From assembly GCF_000759855.1 (NCBI RefSeq), contig NZ_JNAI01000008.1:52738-116737 (forward strand): a stretch of DNA of 64,000 nucleotides. The letters are read 5' to 3'. How positions within the stretch are numbered: position 1 is the first letter of the stretch; every line of letters starts with the position of its first letter. Position numbers and translations under genes: made by a program. The stretch is from Prochlorococcus marinus str. MIT 9107. Lineage in GTDB: Bacteria > Cyanobacteriota > Cyanobacteriia > PCC-6307 > Cyanobiaceae. Below the pieces are notes generated by a model, which saw only the letters and a list, made by a program, of their open reading frames with translations, did no database searches and was not told the DNA's origin. Of this stretch, positions 18,655-26,380 are shown in pieces.

Positions 18655-19026
18655 ATGTGGTTTAAGATTAGACTTGCCATTTATGGAGCTACTTCTATAG
18701 CTGGATTAATATGGCCTTTTTATTTTGTTATTCAGTTTATTAACTTAGTAAGAAACGGAAACATTCAAGGTTCGGTGATAGATATAGGTAATGCCTTTTT
18801 TGATGATGCATGGATAACGCCTACATCAGGTTTCATATCTGCTGATACAGCTGTTCTTCTAATAGCTATTTTTGTTTTTTATGCTGCAGAAGGGAAAAGA
18901 TTAAAATTACGTTTATGGGGTATCTACTTTCCTCTTACTTTCATAATTTCGCTTGCTTTTTCATTTGGTTCATTTATGGTTATGCGTGAACTTCAAATTA
19001 ATAAAGAATTAAATGATACTGATTGA
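18655..19026 (+). CDS. DUF2834-type membrane protein
   Basis: The 123-residue protein has three hydrophobic segments: residues 5-28, 64-78 and 87-108. The pattern GLIWPFYFVIQF, then FFDDAWITPTSGFISADTAVLL, then AEGKRLKLRLWGIYFP fits the DUF2834 family of small three-helix membrane proteins. The function is unknown. Its last 14 bases overlap the ATG of the following broken gene. Confidence 0.7.
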   Translation: MWFKIRLAIYGATSIAGLIWPFYFVIQFINLVRNGNIQGSVIDIGNAFFDDAWITPTSGFISADTAVLLIAIFVFYAAEGKRLKLRLWGIYFPLTFIISLAFSFGSFMVMRELQINKELNDTD

Positions 19027-19198
19027 AAATTTTGTAGAAAGATTCCACAATTTGACTCTCCCTTCTCCAGAAAAGTGATTTAAATTGGAAGAAGGAGATG
19101 AGTTATAGATAAATAAATGGATTAAAAATGGCGAAATTAATCGAAAAATGAAAGATATATTTGAATTGATTGAAAAAAAATATTTATCAAATAAATAA
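19013..19198 (+). pseudogene. Small gene with two in-frame stops at likely Trp codons
   Basis: Starting at ATG 19013, inside the end of the DUF2834 gene, one frame reads MILIENFVERFHNLTLPSPEK, a TGA at 19076, FKLEEGDEL, a TAG at 19106, then INKWIKNGEINRKMKDIF to a TAA at 19196. The composition is the same on all three pieces and no frame change is needed. Both stops are one G-to-A change from TGG. I read it as a 61-codon gene inactivated recently. The family is unknown. Confidence 0.5.
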
Positions 19199-19279
19199 CA
19201 ATTAGAGTAAACTGACAAAAAGAATTTTGATGAAATAATTAGTAGATTTTATTTAAATAATTGGAGGATAATCTTATTA

Positions 19280-19396
19280 ATGTGTAATTACCAATGTAAA
19301 TATAGATATTACTGCAAAGCTATTGATTCTATAAAAGATAAAAGTTTTCCTGATATGAAAAATAAAGATTTTCTGAAATTATTTGATAATAATTAG
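19280..19396 (+). CDS. Tiny cysteine-containing ORF
   Basis: ATG 19280 opens 38 codons beginning MCNYQCKYRYYCKAIDSIK and ending FLKLFDNN. A GGAGG-like site (ttggaggataa) lies 12-17 bp upstream, somewhat far. Three cysteines in the first 12 residues are unusual for this AT-rich DNA. It is a plausible small gene, or another remnant. Confidence 0.35.
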   Translation: MCNYQCKYRYYCKAIDSIKDKSFPDMKNKDFLKLFDNN

Positions 19397-19466
19397 TAAT
19401 TTAAGAAAGATTGCTATGCATGTTTAATTTTTATTTTTTATTATAAAAATAAAATTAATTAAGGAT

Positions 19467-20366
19467 ATCAATATTTTATGGTTCAAAAAGGATCTTAGAG
19501 TATTCGAAAAATATTTAAAGCCCAGAAAACTCTTTTTATAGCTGTTCAAGATTATCTCCATATATTAGTTGGGGATGTATTTCATTGAGAGAGATTTTTT
19601 ATCAATCAAATTTATATAAAAACAATAATTCCAGAATGTTGAAGAGTAGATTAACTTGGCATTGTCATTTCATTCAGAAACTTGAAAGCGAACCAGAATT
19701 AGAATTCCATGATTTACAACCTTATTTTACAAATACCCGTACAAAGAATATTCAATTACTTTCTTTATGGAGTAAAGGTAATAGTGGTTTTCCTTTTATA
19801 GATGCTTGTATGCGGTCATTAAACTTCAATGGATGGATTAACTTCAGAATAAGGAAATGCTTATGTCTTTTGCAAGCTATAATTTATGGTTGCCTTGGCA
19901 AGATTCAGGTTCAGAATTAGCAAAAAAATTTGTAGATTATGAGTCTGGGATACATTGGAATCAATATCAAATGCAGTCTGGAAGAACCTCTATAAATACC
20001 AATAGAATTTATAATCCCATTAAACAGGTTAAAGATCATGACCCTAAGGGTGAATTTATAAAAAAATGGGTACCAGAATTAAAAAATATTGCCGATAATT
20101 TTATTCATGAGCCTTGGTTATTAAGCAAATTTAATATTGAAGAATACATAAAATTAGATTACATTGCACCAATAGTTGAAATTACTAAAACCTCTAGAGA
20201 AGCTAGGAAAAAAATTCAATTAGCAACACAACAAAAAGGCTACTGGGATATATCGAAAAAGATCTATAAAAAGCATGGCTCAAGAAAAAAAATAGCAACA
20301 AATAGAATACCTAAAAAAATTATTGACAAAAAACAAATTCAATATGAATTAAATTTAGGATTATAA
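19467..20366 (+). pseudogene. DNA photolyase/cryptochrome-family remnant
   Basis: Three fragments in different frames retain the order of a photolyase. Near 19467 the N-terminal strand reads INILWFKKDLRV. From 19537 the FAD-binding domain begins CSRLSPYISWGCISLRE and continues to GWINFRIR at about 19855. From 19857 a shifted frame continues MLMSFASYNLWLPWQ, then ESGIHWNQYQMQSG. The antenna-binding alpha/beta domain of about 200 residues is missing between the first two fragments. One base appears lost inside the family motif R-M-R-x-M-L-M. The C-terminal 170-codon frame remains intact, so decay is recent. Confidence 0.85.
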
Positions 20367-20507
20367 ACTTTACTTGATTATTTAATTCTTGATATATGAT
20401 CCAGTTCTTCAGAAATAAAATTATAAGGTAATGAATTTACTAAATCTATTCAAAAAATCCACATTCAAGTTATAGAAGCTTTAACGTAGAAACATCTAAT
20501 TAAGAAC

Positions 20508-20762
20508 ATGTTGAAACCTACTAAAGAGCTTAAGTCAACTCCTTTTACAGAAGTAATAGAACTAGAAAGGATAGTAACTCCTGATGAAGAAAAAAGAGTT
20601 GACCATATTTTTGTAAGAAGGAAGAAAATATGTAAACGCCATCCTGAGGGTTTCGCTACAGAAGAGATTGCAAGATTTGATGTAGCTTGGCCTGAAGAAC
20701 CTAAAGAAGAAATAGAAGAGTCAACCAAAGAAAAGCAAGAGGTCGAAATCAGTAATAAGTAA
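20508..20762 (+). CDS. Small acidic protein of unknown function
   Basis: The 84-residue product has a compact centre (VDHIFVRRKKICKRHPEGFA, about residues 32-51) and a strongly acidic, Glu-rich C-terminus (EEPKEEIEESTKEKQEVE). It has no membrane segment. It ends 2 bp before the next small gene on the same strand, so the pair is probably co-transcribed. The family is not recognised. Confidence 0.6.
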   Translation: MLKPTKELKSTPFTEVIELERIVTPDEEKRVDHIFVRRKKICKRHPEGFATEEIARFDVAWPEEPKEEIEESTKEKQEVEISNK

Positions 20763-20764
20763 TT

Positions 20765-20938
20765 ATGTCAAATAGATTTGAGTGGGACGACACCAATAGC
20801 TCAGGAATTTGGTGGAGTACAAATGTTAGCATTAGAGATGAGTGCATTTTGCTCAAAGAAGATACTAAATGCGATGATTCAGATATTGTGGAATTACTCA
20901 GAAGCATTGCAAAAAACATTGAGGATAATGGGCTTTAA
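20765..20938 (+). CDS. 57-residue acidic small protein
   Basis: ATG 20765 lies 2 bp after the upstream stop. The product begins MSNRFEWDDTNSSGIWWS and continues with DECILLKEDTKCDDSD and a terminal helix IVELLRSIAKNIEDN. The acidic and aromatic composition is sensible for a soluble protein. The longer overlapping frame at 20778 is a shadow. Confidence 0.55.
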   Translation: MSNRFEWDDTNSSGIWWSTNVSIRDECILLKEDTKCDDSDIVELLRSIAKNIEDNGL

Positions 20939-21029
20939 ATTTTATAGATATTTAATTAGTACCTGCCTTAAAAAAAAGAATATAGAAATATTATTTATTA
21001 TATTTTCATATTCTTTTTTTTATCACCTA

Positions 21030-21977
21030 TTACATATAAAGTCCTTTTACAGCTTTTGTTAATTCGATACTTATACCTTTTTCACTCATTGAATGACCCG
21101 CATTATTAACAATAATTAATTCAGAATTCTTTAATTTATTATTTAGATCCCAAGCACTCCTAACAGGACATACAACGTCATATCTTCCTTGAATTATTTT
21201 TGTTGGTATCGTTTCTATAGTTTTTATATTTCTCAAAATAAAATCATCTTCTAAGAAAATATTATTAATAAAGTAATGACATTCGATTCTTGCGAAAGCA
21301 TCTGAAAAAGAATTAACTTTGGATTTATCAAAATCGAATTTTTTATTTATTAAATGACTAGTCGAAAGTTCCCATTTTGTCCAAGCTGCTGCTGCTTTTG
21401 ATCTAAGCTCCACATCTGAAGATGTTAGATATTTATAAAAAGAACTTATCAAATCATTTCTTTCTCCTTTTGGTATTACAGAAATATATTTTTCAAATTC
21501 ATCGGGAAATATCTCACTTGCACCATATTGGTAGAACCATAATAATTCAAACTTTCTGCATAAAAATATTCCTCGTAAAGTCAAGCTAAGAACTCTTGAG
21601 GGATTTTTTATCGCATATACAAGTGAAAGTGTTGAGCCCCAAGATCCTCCAAACAAATGCCAACTATCTATTTTCAATAGAATCCTTAATTTCTCAATAT
21701 CCTGAACTAAATGGTTAGTCGTATTTTCTTTCAATTCGGAGAAAGGGGTTGAGTATCCACAGCCTCTTTGATCAAATTGAATAATATCGAATTCTTCTGG
21801 ATCAAAGTATCTTCTATACCTTGGTTGACTACCTCCTCCTGGACCTCCATGAATGACAAGTATTTTTTTTCCATTTGGATTTCCAGACCTTTCCCAATAA
21901 ATAGTATGAATATCACTTACTTTTAGAAACCCTTTTTCTCTTACATCTAATTTTGGAAATAAAATTTGATCTTGCAT
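21030..21977 (-). CDS. pip: Proline iminopeptidase
   Basis: The enzyme removes N-terminal proline from peptides. The protein has about 315 residues with the alpha/beta-hydrolase features of peptidase family S33: oxyanion loop HGGPGGGSQPRYRRYFDP near residue 44, DQRGCGYSTP, nucleophile elbow FGGSWGSTLSL near residue 112, an acidic residue in QGRYDVVCP and the final histidine in NNAGHSM. ATG at 21977 is preferred over the TTG at 21983 because it gives the usual MQDQ start. It is transcribed as a single gene. Confidence 0.9.
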   Translation of the reverse strand: MQDQILFPKLDVREKGFLKVSDIHTIYWERSGNPNGKKILVIHGGPGGGSQPRYRRYFDPEEFDIIQFDQRGCGYSTPFSELKENTTNHLVQDIEKLRILLKIDSWHLFGGSWGSTLSLVYAIKNPSRVLSLTLRGIFLCRKFELLWFYQYGASEIFPDEFEKYISVIPKGERNDLISSFYKYLTSSDVELRSKAAAAWTKWELSTSHLINKKFDFDKSKVNSFSDAFARIECHYFINNIFLEDDFILRNIKTIETIPTKIIQGRYDVVCPVRSAWDLNNKLKNSELIIVNNAGHSMSEKGISIELTKAVKGLYM

Positions 21978-22056
21978 TCCCAAGTATTATTTATTCTTTT
22001 ATATATTTATTATATCTAAAAACAATTTAAGTTTAAAAGGAATTACTTAAAAATAA

Positions 22057-22083
22057 AAAAGGACTGTTTGAGCAGCCCTTTTA
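22057..22083 (-). terminator. Rho-independent terminator
   Basis: On the minus strand the stem AAAAGGGCTG / CAGTCCTTTT with loop CTCAAA is followed by a T-rich run (TTTTTTATTTTT). It could end a leftward transcript from the 22.5-22.8 kb genes. It lies just upstream of pip. Confidence 0.65.
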
Positions 22084-22158
22084 AATATATTATTTCCTTC
22101 TTACAGGATTTTAAAATACATATTTTATAGTTTATTTACTCATAAACTTAGAATACGT

Positions 22159-22346
22159 GAATTCGGGGATTTTTATCGATAATTTCAGTCCCGAGTGTCG
22201 CTAGTAATTATAAAGCGAAGTCTTATCAGACTAATTGATCGGACTTATATTTTCGAATAATCCCATGCTCAGGAATACACTTCCTATATGTTGGAATTTG
22301 CTAAATTTCAGGCGGACTATCAATCATTAAGATTGCCTCCGAACTC
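22159..22346 (+). ncRNA. ssrS: Candidate 6S RNA
   Basis: This 188-nt stretch has no ORF but its ends pair: GAATTCGGGG near the start with CCTCCGAACTC near the end. It has a plausible internal long hairpin (the AAGTC and GACTT arms around 22230) and a small hairpin on the 3' side (AGGC...GCCT around 22310-22338). A rod with a closing stem, central bubble and terminal hairpin about 185-190 nt long is the 6S RNA layout. The word CAGTCCCGAG on the 5' side resembles the 5' bubble flank of enterobacterial 6S. A TAGAAT -10 box at 22149 and a terminator at 22379 support the plus strand, but the minus strand is not excluded. Confidence 0.5.
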
Positions 22347-22378
22347 AACATTTATAAATTAATACTTTTTTTATTTTC

Positions 22379-22411
22379 AGTAAATCCGTAAAAATGCTGA
22401 TTTACTTTTTT
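22379..22411 (+). terminator. Rho-independent terminator downstream of the candidate 6S RNA
   Basis: AGTAAATC pairs perfectly with GATTTACT across a 12-nt loop and is followed by TTTTTT. No plus-strand protein gene precedes it, so it supports a plus-strand RNA transcript ending here. Confidence 0.65.
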
Positions 22412-22488
22412 CATAATTTGTAAGAGAATTTTTATTAAGCTTTGTTTTTGTAGAGAATTACCAAAATTAAAATTTCTGATTTTTTCCC

Positions 22489-22671
22489 TTATTCAGTTTC
22501 ATAAAGCAATATAGATTCAATTATTCTTTTATCGCTTTCAGTTAATTTATAATATTCTAATTTCCATTCAGTAAACTTTATACAATCTTCAATAGATGGA
22601 TTCTTATCTTTAAATTTACGCCATTTTCTAATCCATTCTGCTAAAGCAAAAGTAATTTTTGTTGTTAACAT
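22489..22671 (-). CDS. Small helical protein of unknown function
   Basis: ATG 22671 gives 60 residues: MLTTKITFALAEWIRKWRKF, then NPSIEDCIKFTEWKLEYY and ESDKRIIESILLYETE. The predicted structure is helical and soluble. A TTG nine bases earlier overlaps the upstream stop and could also start. It is coupled to the 46-residue gene upstream. Confidence 0.5.
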   Translation of the reverse strand: MLTTKITFALAEWIRKWRKFKDKNPSIEDCIKFTEWKLEYYKLTESDKRIIESILLYETE

Positions 22672-22673
22672 AT

Positions 22674-22814
22674 TTACCAATCAGGATAATTGAAATCTAC
22701 TCCAAGAGGTTCTTCATGAAATTCTCCATCTTTTAAACTTCTTTCATATTTTTCAATAACTCTTTTATAAGATTTTACAGAAGGGACTAAATCTCCTACA
22801 TAAATAGGTTCCAT
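22674..22814 (-). CDS. 46-residue small protein
   Basis: ATG 22814 gives MEPIYVGDLVPSVKSYKRVI, a charged helix KYERSLKDGEF, and a terminal HEEPLGVDFNYPDW. The even use of Pro, Gly and Trp argues for a real protein. It ends 2 bp before the ATG of the next gene. The family is not recognised. Confidence 0.5.
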   Translation of the reverse strand: MEPIYVGDLVPSVKSYKRVIEKYERSLKDGEFHEEPLGVDFNYPDW

Positions 22815-22887
22815 AAAAAGCTTATAATGTTCTTAATTGACTTTTATTCTACATATAAATTTAATAAATAGATTATTAATAGTTATT

Positions 22888-22983
22888 ATGGATTTCTTAA
22901 AAAAAAACAAAATTCTAACTGTAATGGCGATAATTGCAATTTTATCTTTCGCACTAGAAAAAGCGGGGATAATACATCCTTAA
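22888..22983 (+). CDS. 31-residue single-helix membrane peptide
   Basis: ATG 22888 gives MDFLKKNK followed by a hydrophobic helix (ILTVMAIIAILSFALEKAG, residues 9-27) and IIHP. A basic N-terminus followed by one helix predicts an N-in membrane peptide. No family is recognised. Confidence 0.4.
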   Translation: MDFLKKNKILTVMAIIAILSFALEKAGIIHP

Positions 22984-23012
22984 ATTATTTAAAATTATTA
23001 AATAAATCCCTT

Positions 23013-23102
23013 CTAATGAAACAAGTAAACATAAATTATTACTGCAAAAATAAGCAAGGGCGACAATAATGTAAAAATTAAAGTTGATAGATTCAGAACC
23101 AT
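23013..23102 (-). CDS. 29-residue single-helix membrane peptide
   Basis: ATG 23102 opens 29 codons: MVLNLSTLIFTLLSPLLIFA, then VIIYVYLFH. It is almost entirely hydrophobic, with a central proline, like the small subunits of photosynthetic complexes. It cannot be matched to a named subunit by eye. The overlapping 61-codon frame at 22954 is judged a shadow. Confidence 0.35.
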   Translation of the reverse strand: MVLNLSTLIFTLLSPLLIFAVIIYVYLFH

Positions 23103-23190
23103 AAATTTTAAATAAATACACAAATTTAATAAACATCACTTTTGAGCATTTGCAATAAGTAGAATTAAATTTATTACGATATAAAAAAAT

Positions 23191-23403
23191 TTGAATAAAA
23201 AAAGATATAAAGAAGAATATGCAGAGGGTTCAAATTTACTATGGCCTAGTGAAAAAGAAGATAAAGTAACTAGGAAATTTTATCGAGATTTATCTCATCT
23301 TTCAAAAAACGTAAATTATAGTAAAAAAAAGGTTAGTCTTTTTGAACAAGTAATTAGAATAATAAAAGGTAAAGGTGGTTCAATTAATATTCAAAAAAAA
23401 TGA
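23191..23403 (+). CDS. Small basic protein upstream of a CPBP protease
   Basis: The 70-residue protein is basic and hydrophilic: KKRYKEEYAEGSNLLWPSEK followed by a Lys-rich helix and VSLFEQVIRIIKGKGGSIN. The start is TTG at 23191. Its TGA overlaps the ATG of the CPBP gene (ATGA), so the two are translationally coupled. The function is unknown. Confidence 0.6.
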   Translation: MNKKRYKEEYAEGSNLLWPSEKEDKVTRKFYRDLSHLSKNVNYSKKKVSLFEQVIRIIKGKGGSINIQKK

Positions 23404-24260
23404 AAAATTTAATTATATTGGCTAAAAGTTTTTTTCTTTTAAAACCAAGATTTTTATCAACTATACTTTTTTTTCCAATTCTTTATGGGATTGGTTGGGC
23501 TTTATCTCAGCCATTATTATTTCTTAATTTTGAAAAAGAAAATTTATCTTTAATTGGTACTATTTTTACATTCCTACTTTTTATCTTTTTTCTGCCCTAT
23601 TGGTTTGATATAAGGTGGGAAATATCAAGTCCATGGGTACTTCTTGGGATAACTAAAAACAAATTATTAAAAAACTTTTTCCATTTTTTTCAAGGGGTTT
23701 TATTTTCTTTAGTTCTAATAACTCTAATTTTAGTACCACTATTACAATATAGTTTTATTTCTTGGATGGGTGAATTCTCGCCTAGCATATTATTAAATTC
23801 TATTTTACTTGGATTAGGAGTTGGATTCGCAGAGGAAATAATTTTTAGAGGTTGGTTACTAGAAGAATTAAAATTTGAATATGGAACGAGAATATCAATA
23901 GCTTTACAAGCTTTATTTTTTTGCTTTGTTCATCCCATATCAAATAACATATTTTGGAACATTATTGGATTACGCTTAGGATTTTTTTTACTTGGGATAT
24001 TTCTATCATTAGTAAGAATTAAAGACAAAGGTTCATTGTGGAATTGCATAGGTATTCATGGAGGACTTGTTGGCATTTGGTTCTATATAAATAATGGTTT
24101 AATAGAACTTAAAGAAAGTACTCCTTCTTTTTTAGCAGGGCCTTTTACACAAAATATGTCAAACCCAATAGGAAGCTTTAGTGCAATTTTAATTTTAATT
24201 TTATTGTGTATTTTTTACGTAATAAAGTTAAAAAAGAGTTTTTCTAGACCCTTTAATTAG
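23400..24260 (+). CDS. CPBP-family intramembrane metalloprotease
   Basis: The 286-residue protein has about seven to eight membrane helices. The glutamate-pair motif EEIIFRG (Glu145, Glu146, Arg150) is visible, and the later motif FFCFVHP supplies a histidine. A third motif has HGGLVGIW. These are the metal-binding motifs of the CAAX protease/bacteriocin-processing (CPBP, Abi) family. Such proteins cleave membrane substrates or confer peptide immunity. The partner substrate is not known. It is coupled to the small basic gene upstream. Confidence 0.87.
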   Translation: MKNLIILAKSFFLLKPRFLSTILFFPILYGIGWALSQPLLFLNFEKENLSLIGTIFTFLLFIFFLPYWFDIRWEISSPWVLLGITKNKLLKNFFHFFQGVLFSLVLITLILVPLLQYSFISWMGEFSPSILLNSILLGLGVGFAEEIIFRGWLLEELKFEYGTRISIALQALFFCFVHPISNNIFWNIIGLRLGFFLLGIFLSLVRIKDKGSLWNCIGIHGGLVGIWFYINNGLIELKESTPSFLAGPFTQNMSNPIGSFSAILILILLCIFYVIKLKKSFSRPFN

Positions 24261-24535
24261 ATATAAATACCGATTGATTTTTGTTTAATATTTGTCAGAT
24301 AAAAATAAATTTTAATTCTCATATGAACTTTGAGGCAGGAATAAGATTTATTTTCTTTTTAGTTTTTTTTTGATTTGCAAACTATTTAATAATGTTGAGA
24401 AGATATGAAGCAAATCTCAAAAAAATTTACAAAAACTTAAAATATCCAAGCTATATCCAAAAAGTAAATATATTTTCTGAAACTTAAAAAAGTTTTAGGA
24501 AAGAATTTTTCTCACCATTGTTTATTAGTTTTTTG

Positions 24536-24760
24536 TCAACCTTGATTTAATAATTTTTGCAATAACAATCTTGCTTCTTCAATAAGAATTTTTTTTCTAG
24601 TTTTCATTAATGGAGGATTTTCTCCATAAATTCCCATAATGATTCCTTCCTCAATAAACATATAATTAATAGATTTATCAGAATGCTTTTTATCCTTGTA
24701 GAAACGAATCAAACCTACAGAATTGGATTCAATTAACCAGAAATCATTTTTTGAATACAA
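24536..24760 (-). CDS. DUF1651-type small protein
   Basis: The 74-residue product has the layout I associate with DUF1651, a family of marine picocyanobacteria. It begins FWLIESNSVGLIRFY, a mid GIIMGIYGENPPLMKTRKK, and a C-terminal helix ILIEEARLLLQKLLNQG. The function is unknown. The family call is from memory of the pattern (W-L, R-F, then P-x-x-x-K-T/S-R). Confidence 0.6.
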   Translation of the reverse strand: MYSKNDFWLIESNSVGLIRFYKDKKHSDKSINYMFIEEGIIMGIYGENPPLMKTRKKILIEEARLLLQKLLNQG

Positions 24761-24831
24761 TAAACCAAAAATAAATTAAACTAATAATATGCTTTCATGC
24801 CAATTTGCGAGAAAATATTTATTTAGTTTTC

Positions 24832-25260
24832 TTATATTTGATATATTTTTTCTTTTTGTCTACTTTTTTTTAATTCGCCCCGCTTCTTCTTAAATTCAAT
24901 TCTTTTATTTTGTGATGCTTTGGTTGGTTTTGTAGATTTTCTTAATTTATATGGTTTATTTAATGCATCTCTTATGATTGAAATAAATTTCTTTAATGCT
25001 AATTGCCTATTTAATAATTGATTTCTGTACTCTTGAACCACTAAACATAAACTATTATTCAATAACTTCTTTTTCAATTTAATCTTAAGAATTTCTTTCT
25101 GATAATGATTCAAAACTTTTGAATCTTCTAAATTAAAAATAATCTCTACTCTGCTTTCAATTTTATTTACATTTTGCCCTCCAGGACCTGAGGATCTGGA
25201 AAATCGGCACTTAATTTCCTTGGATGGGATTACTAATGTTTTAGTAATTTTTAAATCCAT
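24832..25260 (-). CDS. arfB: Peptidyl-tRNA hydrolase ArfB-type ribosome rescue factor
   Basis: ArfB rescues stalled ribosomes by hydrolysing peptidyl-tRNA without a stop codon. The 142-residue product has the release-factor core with the catalytic GGQ at Gly27-Gly28-Gln29 in SSGPGGQNVNKIESRVE. A basic C-terminal tail (residues about 105-142, many Lys and Arg) would insert in the mRNA channel. Length and motif order are normal. It is a single leftward gene. Confidence 0.9.
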   Translation of the reverse strand: MDLKITKTLVIPSKEIKCRFSRSSGPGGQNVNKIESRVEIIFNLEDSKVLNHYQKEILKIKLKKKLLNNSLCLVVQEYRNQLLNRQLALKKFISIIRDALNKPYKLRKSTKPTKASQNKRIEFKKKRGELKKSRQKEKIYQI

Positions 25261-25328
25261 TTTTATTTCCTTTTGATTTAGTTTTTTAGAATTATCTCTT
25301 TAATACTTTAAAACATTACTTAAAATTT

Positions 25329-25388
25329 GATCGGTAAATACTGGCCGGTTATGTTAGGTAAACCGAAATTCGGTGTATTTGCCGTATC
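25329..25388 (+). promoter_or_regulatory. Structured leader with nested inverted repeats
   Basis: GATCGGTAAATAC at 25329-25341 pairs with GTATTTGCCGTATC at 25375-25388 through G-U pairs and one bulge. Inside, CCGGTT pairs with AAACCG, or alternatively CCGAAATTCGG forms its own hairpin. It ends 76 nt upstream of the ATG of the coiled-coil protein gene. The GC of this patch is clearly higher than around it. It could be a cis-regulatory leader or a small RNA. Confidence 0.45.
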
Positions 25389-25464
25389 AATATCTTCGGT
25401 ATTTATCCTTTCATCTTTAAAAGAATTATCAGATATTGGATTTGTACTAATTCAAAGGTCACTT

Positions 25465-25701
25465 ATGTATTCAATGTTTGATCTTCTTTTTGAAACACCT
25501 TCATATCGCCCAGTATATGTTATTTCTGATAGTGAAATGAAGGAACTAAAGAAAAACCATCATCAAGAAGAACTTGATGAAATTAAAACTCAAAAAGGAA
25601 GACTTGAAGATGCTTTTAAAGCTCAACTAAAACATCTTGAAGAGAGAGAAAAAGAAGTAAAAAAAGAACTTAAAGTACTCTCAGCCTCAAAAAATAAATA
25701 A
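25465..25701 (+). CDS. Small coiled-coil protein of unknown function
   Basis: The ATG at 25465 is preceded by an AAAGG ribosome-binding site 7 bp upstream, which decides the start over the longer TTG frame from 25327. The 78-residue product begins MYSMFDLLFETPSYRPVYV and continues as a long charged coiled coil (residues about 25-75, Glu/Lys/Leu heptads). It is probably soluble. A strong terminator follows. The family is not recognised. Confidence 0.65.
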   Translation: MYSMFDLLFETPSYRPVYVISDSEMKELKKNHHQEELDEIKTQKGRLEDAFKAQLKHLEEREKEVKKELKVLSASKNK

Positions 25702-25729
25702 TTAATTTTTGAAAAATTACTTTTTCAAA

Positions 25730-25756
25730 GACGGTTTTTAACCGTCTTTTTTAATT
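25730..25756 (+). terminator. Rho-independent terminator
   Basis: GACGGTT pairs perfectly with AACCGTC across a TTT loop and is followed by TTTTTTAATTTTT. It lies 29 bp after the stop codon of the coiled-coil gene. Confidence 0.9.
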
Positions 25757-25817
25757 TTTCTAATTTTAAAATATTCAATAATCCACAGATTCCTAAAATA
25801 TTTTCAATAATTTAATA

Positions 25818-25922
25818 ATGAAAGATAATAAAGACAAAATAAGAATGTTTCTACCTTTTAGTTGGGTTGTCTGTGCAGTAATATCTTTTGCATATATAAA
25901 TGCTCATTTAATAAATACGTAA
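25818..25922 (+). CDS. 34-residue single-helix membrane peptide
   Basis: ATG 25818 gives MKDNKDKIRM followed by a hydrophobic helix (FLPFSWVVCAVISFAYI, residues 11-27) and NAHLINT. The charged N-terminus predicts an N-in orientation. It ends 5 bp before the ATG of the next membrane protein, so the two are likely coupled. Confidence 0.5.
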   Translation: MKDNKDKIRMFLPFSWVVCAVISFAYINAHLINT

Positions 25923-25927
25923 AATAT

Positions 25928-26272
25928 ATGTCTAATCCATCAAAAGACGAAATACTTGCATCTTCAAGAGGCTGGGTAGCATCATTTTTAAATTTTCTTC
26001 CTGGCTTAGGATCCGGTTACTTATACCAAAGAAGATGGAAACCATATTTTTTAACTATAGCTGCTATTACTTCATGGTTCGTCTTGGGATTTTTTTTGCA
26101 AGGAGATTCAGAAACTTCTAAAAGAGAACAAATAATTGGGGTTTGTGGTCTTTTTTTTATATCAATAGTTACGGTTATAGAAGCCAACTTAGCTTTCAAA
26201 CAAACAATTAAAAAAATAAAGGATAAAAAAGAAAAAATTAAGCCCTCTGACAAAAAAGGGTGGTTTAAATAA
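25928..26272 (+). CDS. Small membrane protein with Gly-rich TM segments
   Basis: ATG 25928 gives a 114-residue product: MSNPSKDEILASSRGW, then FLNFLPGLGSGYLYQRRWKPYF, hydrophobic helices at about residues 37-54 and 72-90, and a Lys-rich tail. The F-LPGLGSGYLYQRRW block resembles TM2-like or DUF-type small membrane proteins. The longer frame starting at 25862 overlaps the upstream peptide gene and is not used. Confidence 0.65.
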   Translation: MSNPSKDEILASSRGWVASFLNFLPGLGSGYLYQRRWKPYFLTIAAITSWFVLGFFLQGDSETSKREQIIGVCGLFFISIVTVIEANLAFKQTIKKIKDKKEKIKPSDKKGWFK

Positions 26273-26380
26273 TTCAAAAATTAGATCTAAGAAAGAATTT
26301 AATTAGTTCTAAGTTTTTAATTTAAATAAAAAATGACCATAAATAATTTCTAAAATATACCTTAAAATTTCTTTTATTTT

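Noticed and set aside
20778..21062. 94-codon plus-strand ORF
   Set aside because: It overlaps a better 57-codon gene in another frame (20765-20938) and ends in hydrophobic AT noise.
22954..23139. 61-codon minus-strand ORF
   Set aside because: Another frame (23013-23102) gives a cleaner small membrane peptide, and this ORF overlaps the plus-strand peptide gene.
25327..25464. N-terminal extension of the coiled-coil protein from TTG
   Set aside because: The ATG at 25465 has a good ribosome-binding site and the upstream part is a structured leader.
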